From positions 25,717,501-25,781,500 of the forward strand of contig OX485805.1 of assembly GCA_950295325.1 (NCBI GenBank): 64,000 nt of DNA. Direction: 5' to 3'. The notes under the pieces were generated by a model, which was not told where the DNA came from, did no database searches, and saw only the letters and a list, made by a program, of their open reading frames with translations. A program made the position numbers and the translations under genes. Source of the DNA: Polytrichum commune (Eukaryota; Streptophyta; Polytrichopsida; Polytrichales; Polytrichaceae). This document shows positions 23,466 through 36,300 of the stretch, in pieces (the first letter of the stretch is position 1; every line of letters begins with the position of its first letter).

Positions 23466-25370
23466 CGCATGTTATGACTATTATGTCTTCTCCTCTAGCT
23501 AGATGTGGAATCAATGACCTTAGGTTCGGGATTAGGTGAGAAACAAGAGTTTTAAATGAATCATGTGGATGGTGAAGTCCTCCAATCTCGAGAGAATTTC
23601 GATTCTCACCAAGTTTCGTGAGCTGTCTTCTTACACGATCTCAGGACCGCTCAAGTTTGAATAGCCGTGGTTGTTCAAGTTTTATGGCAAGCATGAGGTC
23701 ATTTTATTCACCTTTACAGACAGGACAAGCTTTGCCATAAGATTGCCTGCATGAGACTTAAAATAATCCCGCACTGACTGTAAAAAAGAAGGGATTGGAA
23801 GACTTCTAAAGTGAAAATGTAGAGTGTACGTCGAGACCTAAAGGAAGGGTGCAAAGGTTCGATTCACTCAAATAATGCAGAGCAAGCTGGAGTACTTTTG
23901 CGAATTTGCAGTGCAGGAGGTCTTGTAAAGCTACCATTCTTACTCACGAAAGTGCCGTAGGCCATCATTGTGTTTATTTCAAGTGGACCCATGCATATTG
24001 TACAAACTTTCAGTGTTGGGTCCCAAGTCCTTTGTGCACTTGGTTGAGTTCAAAGTCAACCCCCGAGGATTTTGATATTGCTCATGAAAGTCGTGAGTGT
24101 TCAAGTTATTATGTTATAACGATCTGATGGACGTGCAATGAATGTCTAACTTGCTGACCACTAAATTCCAAATCATCTTAGTATCAATAAGTTTAACATA
24201 GCTCCTAACAAACTGCTCGGATGTTCATGTGATATATCGTATATGCACGTGATAAAAAGATTTGGGTCATTGACATGAGGATGTTCAGCAACCAGCAAAG
24301 CCAAATTTGCATCATTGTCGCTATTCCCAGTCAAAAATGGCAGCATGAAACTCTCAGACTCGAAATATAATAATACGGAAGTAAAAAGAAATAAATCACA
24401 TAGTTTAACAACTTGGAATATTCTATTATTATAAGGTATGCATTTGATTCTTTCAAATAAGCACAGACATTTCAACCAGAATGCATGTCGATCATCATTG
24501 TAGAGCTACTCTATTAATATAATAAAATGAACTAAAATAAAACACAGCTATGAAACCCCACTAGTATTATTACATACCAGAGAAGCAGGTTGCTTAAACT
24601 TCCATCTATGCCATCATGTCAAAACCCGCTCGACAAAAACTCTTGCAGTTAATGACTTTGGATTAAACTACATTCTTGTGTATCTGTGAGGTAAAGCAAC
24701 TCATGATTGTGCATATTCAAGCTAATACAGATAGAACTGAACTCTAAGAGATAAGTTTCTCTGACTCCAAAATGTTGGTTGGTGTTTAACAGGATCCAAC
24801 AGAACTCACCAGGCATGTAATTTGTTGCATATCATACTCTACTACATACTCTACTACAAGTCACAGTCTGGATTCTTCTTTATTTGGTTTACAAGAATGT
24901 GCACGAGAAATTCGCACGGATGTGAAAGCTCCTTAAAATGAAGGAAGCAGCTTCAATGTTCTCAACGAATGTGTACATCAATTTCACCACAAAAGTTGAA
25001 GAACCTGTCTGTACTAGACATCCGTATTATGGTGCAGAAGAAGGCTTGGGATTCGTGGCATCTATGTAAACTCATCCATTGTGGATGAAGGTGTTCTAGT
25101 AAAAACAAGTCCCCCATAAGGATGAGGTCTGACTCATTCCGATTATACTCCATTGCACTGAATTGGGATATTTGATGTTATTCCATAGTCAACTCATCTA
25201 AAAGTAGTCCTCTATAGGTTATAATATAATTTACTACATTTTCATATATGCGCAATGGATGAGTTTACGTAGACAACACGAATTCCTAGCTGCGGGGGGA
25301 TAAGATGTACTATGAGAGTCAAGATTTCCCATCAATGTTACTGGATATGATAAAAAATATTCAAGTTTTC

Positions 25371-25582
25371 TACAATGTTTATGGTATTTAGTGTCACTTA
25401 CTTCGCACAATCATGATATGCTTTAAAATCTAATTTCAAATGCAAGTTTTAACCAAATAAAGTCATTAACATTTTTATAATGTCCAAGCAACCTATTTCA
25501 CCTTTGTTGGTAAAATGAAATTTATTCCAAGGATACATAGCATTGCCAAAATTAAGTGACACTGAAAATCATAAATGGTGTA
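25371..25582. mobile_element. MITE-like TIR element (ATTTAGTGTC family), copy 3
   Basis: The left end TACAATGTTTATGGTATTTAG is mirrored by a GACACTGAAAATCATAAATG..GTA right end. It is 212 bp, close in size to the copy at 2252-2478. No ORF. Confidence 0.65.
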
Positions 25583-25911
25583 CATATATCCCATAAGTAC
25601 CTAACTCACCATCAAACCAGAATGTAATAGAAGTCAACATTCAAGTCAAAGATTTACCAATTGATGACCACCAAAATAACCATCCATGAAATTTAACCAC
25701 ATCAAATCCAACAAGACTCGAATCAGATTGTAGAGTCACATCATCACATGGAAACTTCATATATAATTGAATATTTAATTTGCACATGTAATTACAGTCG
25801 TGGAAGGTTAATCAATGACGTTCTTTGCACTAACAAGTGCAAACACAAGCATTGCCTTCCACGGGACTTTGAAGCAAGCTCCTTCAAAAGTAATCTATCT
25901 TACACTAAACT

Positions 25912-27115
25912 CTACTCATATCGATTTGCTCTGTCGAGGGCATCATAAGTGCTCTTAGCTGCCTCCTGAATCTTTTGGCCAGCCTGACACACACCATAAA
26001 AGAATTGTCAATAACTTCCCAAGATAAATGATATCATGGGGTCAATTTCTAGGTATACAACAATCTCCCAGATATGGACAACTTAACTAACTTACGCAAG
26101 CACACTGTGGTGTTTTCAAAGTGAAAATTCTCTTTCTCTTTAAACAGTCACATATATACAACCTTCTAATACTTAATATGTTCTTGAGAATTCCTGATTA
26201 ACCATCCTAAAAAGTTATGGTGCGAGGTAACCTTGTTTTGGCCGTTATAATACATAATTTACATGCATTTTTAATGGGTGAAAGATTGTGCACATCATTT
26301 CACATGAACTTTGTCAATTTCACATGATCTCAAACCATGTGACAAAATTCAAAGGAATACGGTTCTGTTTAGCTAGCGTACTCAGAACAAGCAAAGTCTT
26401 ACATATTAAGCTGCATGTATATTACCATCAACATTAAATTGTATGAAAACAATCATTCTCTTGATCAATCTTACTACAATAGGTTTTCATTCCTCATCTA
26501 TATATGGGTAGCCCTATAAGGGGCAGGCTAAACAATAGAAATTGATGCCAGCTCAGCAGTGGTCGGTTTGGTTACCTGCTGCAGCAAGTTGGCGCTCTCG
26601 TCTTTAGCCTGGCCGGCCTTGTCCTTCACAGCGTCCGCACCATCAGCTGTCCCCTGCTTCGTCGACTCCCAGGCGTTTCCGGTCGCCTCCTTCGTTTTAC
26701 CGGCCGCTTCGGTCGCGCCTTCCTTGGCGGACTCCATGCCAGATTGGGTGTTATCCTTGGTGGCCTGCCACGTGGACCCTGCAGTCTCCTTCGTCGAGTC
26801 GGCCGCGTCCGCCGTCCCTTGCTTGGTGGACTCCCACGCGGATCCGGTGCTCTCCTTCGTCCCGTCCTTCGCGGAACCGCTCGTTTCCTTCGTTTTCTGG
26901 GCTGCGTCTCCGCTCCCTTCCTTTGCAGAGTCCACAGCGGAGGACGTCTTGTCCTTGGCCTTGTCTGTGGCTTCGGCGGTTCCCTGCTTGATCGAGTCCC
27001 AAGTAGATTGCGCTTTCTCGCCCATCGAAGACGGGTCGGAATCTCCGCCCTTGGTCGATTTGTCGTATGTTGTGCCGGAGAGGGCTTCGTCCGCCTTCTT
27101 GTCGGCCGACCCCAT
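25912..27115 (-). CDS. Group-3-like late embryogenesis abundant (LEA) protein
   Basis: Coding exons are 26576-27115 (from ATG) and 25912-25983. The donor CAG|GTAACC and acceptor GTGTGTCAG join in phase 0, giving 203 aa that end ANRYE. The exon itself starts at 27121 after a TTCTCTGTGCAG acceptor. Its first in-frame ATG is codon 3, and the best leader exon has an in-frame TAA just before the junction, so MGSADKK is the likely start. The protein is highly hydrophilic, rich in Ala, Lys, Thr, Ser, Glu and Asp, and almost without bulky hydrophobics. A block W-(E/D/Q)-(S/A)-(T/I)-K repeats four times with intervening AKDKT/TKET motifs, the LEA_4 11-mer style that folds into amphipathic helices on drying. 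Family role: desiccation, cold or salt protection. Without the second junction the frame would read into intron. Exon 1 GC is high compared with the flanks. Cellular location is not determined. Confidence 0.85.
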
Positions 27116-28379
27116 CAAGTTCTGCACAGAGAAGTTGGGCAATGTAAATGATGTGACTCAACCGTAACTGCCAGTTTAATGCCATCGTAGACTTTGTTGC
27201 TGAAAATATGACACATGATCGCATCACCTGATCGAGTACCTTAATGTTTCTATAAGCCTAATAGAGCATGCTAGAAAGCACCGAACCCCATAAACCCACA
27301 CAGTTATAAGATCTTGCGGTTTTGGATCATCCACCAATATAATTCTAAACTATCAATATTACTTTTGCATGCGAAATTTAATCAAGGCAAAATTTTAGTG
27401 CATTGGAATCCCCTTTCAATTGCTGAATGAGAGGATTTAATCTTCAGTCTAGTAACACATTGTAGCTAGACTCGGTTAAGAAGTGACGGTTATAGCATTA
27501 TCGACCTGATTGGGTCGCATTGCAGTATTTACGGGTACAAAACCAATCACTGATTTTAGGAAGAATTCATGGAATAGTATTTATCCAGCGATAGGGGTGA
27601 ACCGATGTGATTTACATCTAAAAAACTCAGCATATCATAATTATAATCTGTTTAGAAATCAGAATTCGGTAAGACCCGTTAATTACATGTTTTTCTTTTT
27701 TCTTTTTTAGCGAAATTCATGGCCACATGCATCCTTTTCTCGACCATACATAGTAAGCTGAAGTCAATACCTCAACGTCCTTGTGAGCACTCTCCTTGGC
27801 ACCTTCGTAGTCAGCCATTTAGTAGGTACTTTCGAATGTATTCGAAGATTGACACAAAGTCGAATTACCCCTGCGAGGTCCAAAGCGTTAAGTTAAAATC
27901 AACCTCTCGTCACATTCAGAAAGGAAATCTTCGCACCCACCTGTTGATGGTCTCTTCTAATCTGATAGCATCAACTATAACAAGTCGCAAACATTCACGG
28001 GCAGATCCATCTCGAAACAGAACAGGACATTAACAACCTCAAACGTAAACGACCATTTGAACCTCACAATTTCCATCTGGACAATTTGACTTGATTAGTG
28101 AAGTTCAAATCTATCTTCTACAGCAATATAATTTCAAGTTTCAAATTCGGACCCCCTAAGACAGCACCCACTCTCCCAGCTCGAAATTCCAACTACAACA
28201 AACCCTAAACCTACTAACACATGAATATCAGTCTCAAAACGAGAGCCTGAATCACAAAACATTCAACTGGCACTCAACAAAACCATGTTTCCAGAATAAA
28301 TTCAAGTTTTTCAAGACTACCCAATCCTCACTCTCCAGCTCCAAAAAACAAGACTTACAAGTGGGCTCAGAAGTACTAA

Positions 28380-28565
28380 CCTGGAGTTTATTCGTAGCTT
28401 AGCAACTCAAGAACCCAAAAATTCTCAAACACCGAAGATGAAGATGAGATGGAAGAATGAAGGATGTGAATTAGATGGTTTGCAAAGCTAATGCGAAAGA
28501 GGTGTGATATTTGCAGTGACGGCATCGAGTGAAGAGCTGCTGAAGAGTGAAGGGGAGGAGTGGCG
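28380..28565 (-). promoter_or_regulatory. Probable 5' leader exon of the LEA gene (with upstream ORF)
   Basis: On the minus strand a C/T-rich stretch ends in CTCCAG|GTTAGT, a canonical donor at 28380/28379, about 1.25 kb before the LEA exon acceptor at 27122. Splicing places TAA in frame seven codons before the junction, so this exon would be untranslated for LEA. It contains an ATG-started upstream ORF (MLATPPLHSS..., about 60 codons) that stops before the donor. cDNA evidence is absent, and a mitochondrial-targeting first exon through another donor is an alternative. Confidence 0.5.
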
Positions 28566-28582
28566 AGCATGTGTGGCACGGT

Positions 28583-28707
28583 GACGTGGGTCCCTATAAA
28601 TGTTACACGTGGTTGGGTTCTGCCAGGTGGGCAGGTGGCCTTATTAGATGGGTCAGGCGGTGAGTCAGATGGTGTGCCACGTGGTCTGGTGCCAACTGGA
28701 CCACGTC
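28583..28707 (-). promoter_or_regulatory. ABRE/G-box cluster upstream of the LEA gene
   Basis: Four ACGT-core motifs lie within 125 bp: GACGTGGG at 28583-28590, CACGTG at 28606-28611, CACGTG at 28678-28683 and CACGTC at 28702-28707. A TTTATA-like TATA motif sits between them on the minus strand near 28597. Clustered G-box/ABRE elements are the known binding sites of bZIP (ABF/AREB) factors, so ABA- or drought-driven expression is likely. Confidence 0.7.
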
Positions 28708-28841
28708 TCGATGACATGGACGCTAAATCAGGATGCCAATTGGTCACAGGCGTCATCCTAATTTATTCATTTGTTCAATATTGCTATGACCATGTAGTTA
28801 TTGTAAATAATACCCAACTGTAAAGAAGGAAATGCATGCAC

Positions 28842-29070
28842 TAAATATTATAATTAGTGTCAGCAATTCCATTCGTCTTGCTCAATACTAATTGTAAATC
28901 GCCCATGTAGTGTCACTAACACGAAATGTAAACCTAACATTGTTTGTCTTTTTTTTTAAACAAAATTGTGCATCATAGATTTACAATGTTGCAAGTATTG
29001 TCACTTACTAAGTGAATTTCATCCAATGACAATATTTCAATCATCCATGACAATACTTCATTATAGAACT
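28842..29070 (+). repeat. Dispersed repeat R3, copy 2
   Basis: ATTAGTGTCAGCAATTCC, CTTGCTCAATACTAATTGTAA, ATGTAGTGTCACTAACAC, ATTTACAATGTTGCAAG, TCCATGACAATAC. Same order as 20568-20770. Confidence 0.65.
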
Positions 29071-32000
29071 GTTTGGATCCCGAGTATGCAACTCCTGTAT
29101 TATATGGCCCTGATTATAATCACATATAATGCATTTTAGTACATGTACAAGTCAACATTGTTGCAAATTTGTTAACTGTGGGGTTTGACATGAGCATGCT
29201 CATGTTAGGGTGCTCATGAAATAATAACCCCTTTCATATTTAAAATTGAGGAAGAATTAGTGTGAGCTTTGAATAATTATAACCTATATGCATTGTCATG
29301 TAATTGATGGTGTTGCTCAGTGGTTGATGCATGGGGTACCAACCCTTGGATCTTAATCTTGATGGCCCGAAGTGCTTTGATGTTCAACATACTCGCTTTG
29401 GTGGATTTGTGTAAATGCTCTCCTTTTGAGCCAGCCACTGCATGAGACCAATTGACCATAAGGTATGCGGGTGTTAAGTGGTTCATTTTTCTTGTTCTCA
29501 ATCTTCTTTTGATTAGCTTTACCTCTCAAAGTTTACATTCCTATAAGCAAATGTATGATGAAACATCAACAAAAATTGGACCTCCCCTTTTTTTTTTGGT
29601 TATGGTTATCAAAAGTGCATGTTTGTTGATTCCTTAGATGAATCCATAAGTCCTCCCGATTGTGATCACTATTGAGTACAAGTGGTTGATAGGATTTGAG
29701 AATAATATGATAGTCCAATCTCTTTTAAACATGTGTGTTTATGGTGTTTGTTCTTTGATCCTCCCTCAACCTCACACCGATTAAATATAGGCACATCCAA
29801 TGAAGATAAGTAACCGAATAACACTTGCATACCTTTAACCAACCTTCACCTAAGGCATCTCTCACCCAAGTTACCAAGCTCGAGGAATTATGATAAAATT
29901 GGTGTCGTGGGAAGGAATGCCAATAAAACCACTTTTCAGGTTTCTAAGTTTTTGATTTGAGATAGAATGCAACAACTTTAGTCCATTGCAAAAAAACAAA
30001 CTGGTCACCATGGCTTGAAACTAAAAGAGAAGCAATCCTTTGGGGTGCACACGGTGGTACCAAACAATCCCAAACCGTGATCAACTAAGTCAACATGAGG
30101 TGACTTGATATTTCCAAAGATTAAAGAAACTGGCCGGTGGTAGAGCAAATTGTGGACTCTCCACAACGCATCGAAGTTGTTGAGAACATCATACATAGCT
30201 AAAGACCTCAATAAACTTCACCACCTTTGCCCACTCAATTTGAGCATATTCAACCAATCCCTACCAGATTGGTTGGTGCATCTTCTCATCCCACTAATTA
30301 TTGTTACATGTCAAGTCGTTCCTTTTGATCTAAGGTCGATGGGTCTTAAGTGGCTCGTGTTCTTAATCAACCCCTGCATTTGATTGGTATGTGGATTGGT
30401 GAGGTTCAAAGAGCAAACATCATAAAGACACGTGGTTAAAAGAGATTCAAGGACTACATCTTCGAATTTTAATAACTACTCTACACTCAATAGTGAGACA
30501 CAATTGGGAAGATCTGTATAATATCCAATTAAGAAATCAACAAATATGCAATTCCGATAACCATGACTAAATCAGGGGAGTTTTGATTTTCAATTCGGTT
30601 TTTGCATATGTTTCATCGTAGATTTGCTAATGCAACACAAGTTTTATTGTGTAAATCTAATCAATAGAACTTGGAAAAAATGAATTACGAACCAAACAAC
30701 ACCTACATACCTTAGATGGTCCACAAGCTGATGGCCCTAAGGAAGAGCCATGTTCTTAAGATGGTTACTAAGAGAGGAAAAAATATTCTTCCCAAGGATT
30801 TGCAGGCAACTTGCACTCATAAGCTTGGAAGTTGTGTTCCAATCTTTCAATCCAGTATCATCTGTACTCCTCACCGTCATGGAAGTCTCAAACCTGCCTC
30901 AGAACTACTAGTTGATGTCTGTTGTTATCAAAGGTGGAATTAATGATATCATAATTCCTCTTCATGCAATTTGAAGTGTAAATCTATATGATTACAAGTC
31001 CATCCACTCGTGCTCGATAAATTGACATGTTGTCATGATTAAACTGAGAATTGAACGCCCCATATTGAAGTTTCTGCACTCACATATTCAGAAGATGCTT
31101 CAATTCAATATTGTGGTGTGGAAGGAGCATGATTTATAAACCTTGTGAGCTCAGAAAAACCCAATGGTATTAACGAAACCCAGTGAACTTCAGGAATTAA
31201 TGCGAAAAATTTGGGCTCACCTCCCAAATCAAACGCAAGGTTGAAGTGTACCACTTTCACCATTTCGCACTATTACAGAACAGATAGTGTATAATTTGTA
31301 CTTTTATTTACAACGCAAGAAATTACAACAAGTTGTAGTTTGCTATAGACATTATGTAGAATTGCATATACATTTCATAGCCATGTCATTGAGTGCTTTG
31401 TATTTAACAACAATCTCACCAACACAAGAAGCATGGCCCGGTATGTATGGACAGGGTAAGTAGTGGACCAGTTGAAATTTCCTTCATGAAATGAGCTGAT
31501 GTGATCATCACACTAAAGTACTCCAGGAATTTGAGTAACAACATCCATAGACGGTGGGCCTTCAGTAATTGCTGGTGATCAAACATTGATACTATCCTTG
31601 TAATACAGAATCTATTTACATGATTGCAAAGATCAAATACAACCGAACCGAATACATCGATTGGGCACAGAACAGATCAACAGGATCCGATCGTCTGTCA
31701 TCAGATTGTGGCACACCCACACACACCTCTGAAGAAAATTTACACTGCAATTACTACACAATGAGCTGCACCTTGCTGACTCAACAGCACTCTGTACACC
31801 ACCATTAATGCGACTCGGAGCCTGGACTCATCCGCTCTCAAGCCGGATTCAATGACCCAAAAAAAATGCTGAAATCAAGCGCCGCTCAAAATGTTACGAG
31901 TGCTTGGATCTGTGCCTGAAGCAGGAGCTGGATCGACTGCAGACCACTATACCGTGTTGCTGTGGGCATAATTACATTAAAATTAAGAAAATTATAAGTG

Positions 32001-32400
32001 TGTACAAAAGAGTTGCCAGATTTTGATTTTCAACACTGTCAAGTCCACTTCGACCAGAATCTTGTGCATTGCTGCTCCAAAAGCCTGGGAGTAGCAGCTA
32101 CCTGGAGCAGATTCAACAGCAGGGGGTCAGCTAAGCATTTTAAAGTCTCTTTTTAAAGTTATATACGCTTTTCAATGCATTGGAAACTAGAAATATAGGG
32201 TTTGGAAGGAACTCATCCTTGGTGTTCCAGTCTCCTGGTTCTGATTGCATTCTTCAATGCAATGGAAACCAGAAATTTAGGGTTTGGAAGAAACTCTTTT
32301 TTGCTGATGTCAAATTATCCTAGTTGTGGTGGGTCAGTGCTAGCGTTTATGTTGATATGTCTAGATTCTTGATTGGATGCGAGATGATACATTATCATCT
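29071..32400. other. Spacer; one fossil coding fragment, otherwise nothing recognised
   Basis: Short ORFs only. 30005-30211 (-) encodes NNFDALWRVHNLL, related to 23335-23465. An A-T.GGAAAC.AGAAAT..AGGGTTTGGAA segment is duplicated at about 32170-32205 and 32255-32295 and is echoed at 33225-33270. Confidence 0.5.
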
Positions 32401-32402
32401 GT

Positions 32403-32840
32403 TGTAAGGTTGAGGCATCTATAACCGATAAAATAAGAGAGTTTGCATCCATTTAGGAGGAGAAATAGCAGGGAATTTTTTTCTCACAAAGAGAAACAAA
32501 TTCTAATTAGAACGCAATTTTATTTATTATTTTTTCACAAATATGGAAATTACTACAAATTTTGAAACATAATTGTTAGGTTAACACAGTTGATCTATAG
32601 ATTGATCCATAACCACTCATCTAAATGCTAATCCTTGGTCACGATAGTTGTCAAAACACTCATGAGGGGTAATGAATCATATTGCCACTACCATATAAAC
32701 CAAGTTAACTCCCTTCGCCTAAAAACATGACCCTAGTGAGCAGTTAAATGTACATGATCGACTATGAATGCCTTATTTATGGATATCTTGACTATGGATG
32801 CCTTGACCTTAATTGATGACACTGTCATATCTTGACTATT
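32403..32840 (+). repeat. Dispersed repeat R1, 3' part
   Basis: TAAGGTTGAGGCATCTATAA, GATAAAATAAGAGAGTTT, AAAGAGAAACAAATTCTAA and TTGATCTATAGATTGA match 9550-9960 in the same order. Confidence 0.75.
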
Positions 32841-32931
32841 AGATCCAGTAACATGTCATCTTGTCATTGACTGTACTAGACACCCAATACCTATCTTGAT
32901 GTTATGGTGGATCAGTACATTGCATGGGGGA

Positions 32932-33110
32932 GAACCAACCGCTAGAGATTGAGAAATAACCGATCATTTCAGAGGAATCTATAGAATATACCTCAAATTC
33001 ACAAAGAACAACCGAAAGATCACAACATGTAACCGGCTGGACTTCGAAACACTAAATTTTGACCGATTATGCCCAAAAATCTTCCCGGACACTGGCTCGG
33101 GAGGTTGGGC
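32932..33110 (+). repeat. Dispersed repeat R2, copy just downstream of OPT
   Basis: GAGAAATAACCGATCATTTC, AGAGGAATCTATAGAATATA, CACAACATGTAACCGGCTGG, TTTTGACCGATTATGCCC, AATCTTCCCGGACACTGG. It ends about 200 bp from the OPT stop codon. Confidence 0.8.
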
Positions 33111-33312
33111 GCCAACTACAACCTACGTAGCAATTGCGTTCTTCAATACCACCTAAAACCCAAGAAAAAGGGTAAATTGGAAGAAACTTGTCCTTGGTGG
33201 TGCTCCGGTCTCGTGGTTGTAATTGCATTCTTCGATGCCAATGCAGACGGAGAAATCAAGGTTTAGGAAGAGAAGGGTACAGCAGCACTCACATGTCGAC
33301 GACAATGTCGGA

Positions 33313-36300
33313 TCAGAAAACAGGGCAGCCGTCCTTGATGATCCCGGGCGCCGTGGGGCATCCGGCGAGGGGGCAGTTGTCCAGGTTGGCGCCCCACCAG
33401 GTGAGGCTTTTGCTCTCGAGCTGCAGCACAAAGTAGAGCAGGACGCCCATGAAGGCGAGCCCGGCGTCGAGGGATGCCGATAAGATGTAGTTGTAGCGAG
33501 TCCACCACGCTTTACGGTAGCGGAAGATGACGAAGTTGAAGATGAAGCCGACGGCGAACCACGAGGTGTAGTTGATGGCGGACGCCGGGGGCATCATGCC
33601 GGTGGCGCCGATGAGGATGGGCATGTTGATGTACCTGATCCATGTTTGCTTCGGGAACACCTTGTGCGCGATGTAGACGGGGATCGGCGCGACCGCCCCG
33701 ATTAAGAAGAACCAGTTCACGTTCTTGTAGATGGCCTCCGGGCCGAACATGCGCTTGGGCCCGATGAGGCCCCAGATGACGGATGCGTCGTAGAAGACCG
33801 TGTCGCCCGGGCACGTCCAGGGGCTGTTGGGGGGGAGGAGGTCAGGGTTGCAGATGTTGGGAATGCTCTCCAATAGCCACCATGCTGTGGACAGGTTCAC
33901 AAATGCTGCCACGACCGTCCCGATCACCTGGCGGAGCGACCACACAACAGGTTTGCAAAACGAAACAGAATCAGTGTCCGGGGTGATATTTGAGTATAAT
34001 CGGTTGAGATCCTAGTGTCCAACCGGTTACATGGTATGATCTTTCGGTTTTTCCTTTATTAATTTGAGGTGTATCTTATGAATTCCTTTGAAATGATCGG
34101 TACTTCAACAGGCACAGTACTAAGATATACAGTAGTGTGGAGAGTTACACTACCTGACAATGGAACATTGCGCGAGGTGGAATCTTCATGTAGTGGCCCA
34201 ATTTGAAATCAGACAAGAAGGAGACAGCCTGAGTCATGCTGATGTAACCGTAAGTCTTGAAGCACACATTTGCAACCGGACGACCAGGGTAAACAATTCC
34301 AATGATGTACTCCGTGATGATGTTCAAGCCAGGCAGCTGCAAGTTACACAGAAGAATAATAAATTTACACTAATTCATCAAAACATAGATCTCGCCCAGA
34401 GACGCTATTGTGACCACGTACTAGCTGAACAATACATCAAAGTGAGCTACAACTCAACGTTGTAATTAGTATGTCAGATACATTATTAAATCAGCCTCAA
34501 ATGTTACAATACCAATCGAGGAGCTGAACGTCATATTCACAGGTATATGTTAGCTACTGTTTGGGCTCACTTTATGCATCAGATTTCGTGGAAAACGAAA
34601 ACGAAAACAAATGCCTCAGAACCGAGATTTCCCTGACAGTTTATATGGTGGCCGTGCAATGATCGTCTAGGCATCATGTACTTATAACTATAAGTAGGCA
34701 ATATATCAAAGTTATCTGCACCTCAACATTGCAAACTATCTGATACATTACCAAACGTACATTGTTAGTTGAGGAGCTGAACATTTCAACATATTGGTCA
34801 ATGGTACATGTTAACCTATAATTTACACGTCCAATTCCTTGGAAAAAGTTAAAATGATTAAACTTAATTCATCAGATCCTAGATCTCCCAGAAATTCTAT
34901 GGTGGCCATTTAGACATCATGTACTTAGAACTAAGCAATGTATCAGACTTAGCTGCATCATGACCTCAATATTGCAAATTATCTGTCAGAAACACTTCTA
35001 ATTCACCCTCAAAAGAGAAATTTTACATTCTTAATTGAAGAATTGATGATGATGTCCAATGGTAGATGTTAACCTAATATACTTTATACATCAGATGTCC
35101 TTCGGAAATCTGCGCAAGAGGTAGGTTGAAGGTAAAGAAAATAAAAAATACCTGGTTGGTAGTGGCTGCAATGACTCCCAGGGGGAGGGTGAAGAACAAG
35201 GCGATGGCGCATGCGAAGAGCACACCCCACCACCGAAGTTGCAGTTGGTCGTTGTAATACTCACAGGCTAAGATGGCCAACCCAATCATGAAGCCGAGGA
35301 AAGCAAGAAACCAGTACTGAGGAACCTCCTTGTATGCCTTCATCAACTTTGTGTGCACATCTGGTTTCTCGTTCAACGGATTCCTTATACGCTGCCATAT
35401 CTCACTGCCATGGATCACAACACCATGGCAACGCTTGGACAACTTATCCATGTCACGCATCACAAAGTTGACAATCAGACTTTTTTGCTGCTCAAAATAT
35501 GAACAGGTCTACTGTTCATCTTGGTAGCTACTGTCCGAATTGGGTAACAATTTCAAGTACTTCTCTCACCGACGTAAGGAATCAACAAGTGGAATTTTCC
35601 AAAATTATTAAAAGCTTTATAATAAAGCCATTGAAGAGAATGACATCCGAGGGAGGGTGGCCAAACCCAACGCCCAAAGGTATAGGGCCTTTTCTGGGAC
35701 TGCCATCTCCAGACACTTTCGGCCGTTGGATTGGATTGAGAACTGTCTCATCCCATTAGCAATTACAAATCATGAAGATTTTCATTCAAGTTTTAAAATC
35801 TGTGGCGAAATGCAAAATTGATGAGAGGTCAAACTGAAGACTCTCTTCCCCTTAAACTATCATACAGACGCTACCAATTGTGTTAGGTGTTGAACTGAGA
35901 TTGGACTGTGCGCTCAGAATATTAAAAACACAATTCCAACAAATTCTAACAGATGTCTTATCTACAAGCCCTGCCTTAAACCGCTCAAATATGGGTGTCC
36001 AATTAAGAAGAGTGACCTTATAAGGCCGACAATGTACCTTAAATATAGAACAAAACCATGTAACACCATGACGTTCGCTGAATAAAGAACCAGAGTGAGA
36101 ATGATCTTGAGAGCGATGCCGACATTGCATAGGGAAGTTTAATAATTTATGTTACCGAGAGATTTACCTTCCATTGAAGAGGATGACATGCGAGAGGGTG
36201 GCGGTGAGTGCAGCGAAGCCGACGCCATACGTTACCGCGAAGAAGGTACTCAGATGCAACTTGCCGTAATTGTTGTATGCCGTGGTGTTGAAGTGGAAGT

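Larger units (their letters stand above)
19387..25911. other. Spacer between GLOX and LEA; no complete gene seen
   Basis: AT-rich sequence holding dispersed repeats (20568-20770, 22310-22705, 25371-25582) and a possible fossil coding fragment (23335-23465). A segment at 25040-25160 (GGCATCTATGTAAACTCATCC and following) also occurs at 5415-5540. No reading frame with domain or splice support was found. Confidence 0.5.

Noticed and set aside
26559-27167. 202-codon open frame on the plus strand
   Set aside because: It is the complement of the repetitive LEA exon; the apparent hydrophobic repeat protein is a mirror of the Lys/Ala-rich LEA repeats.
28388-28756. 122-codon minus-strand frame as a separate protein gene
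   Set aside because: It runs through the ABRE cluster and the probable leader exon and stops just before a donor. Low-complexity Ser/Pro content and no family recognised; treated as uORF/leader.
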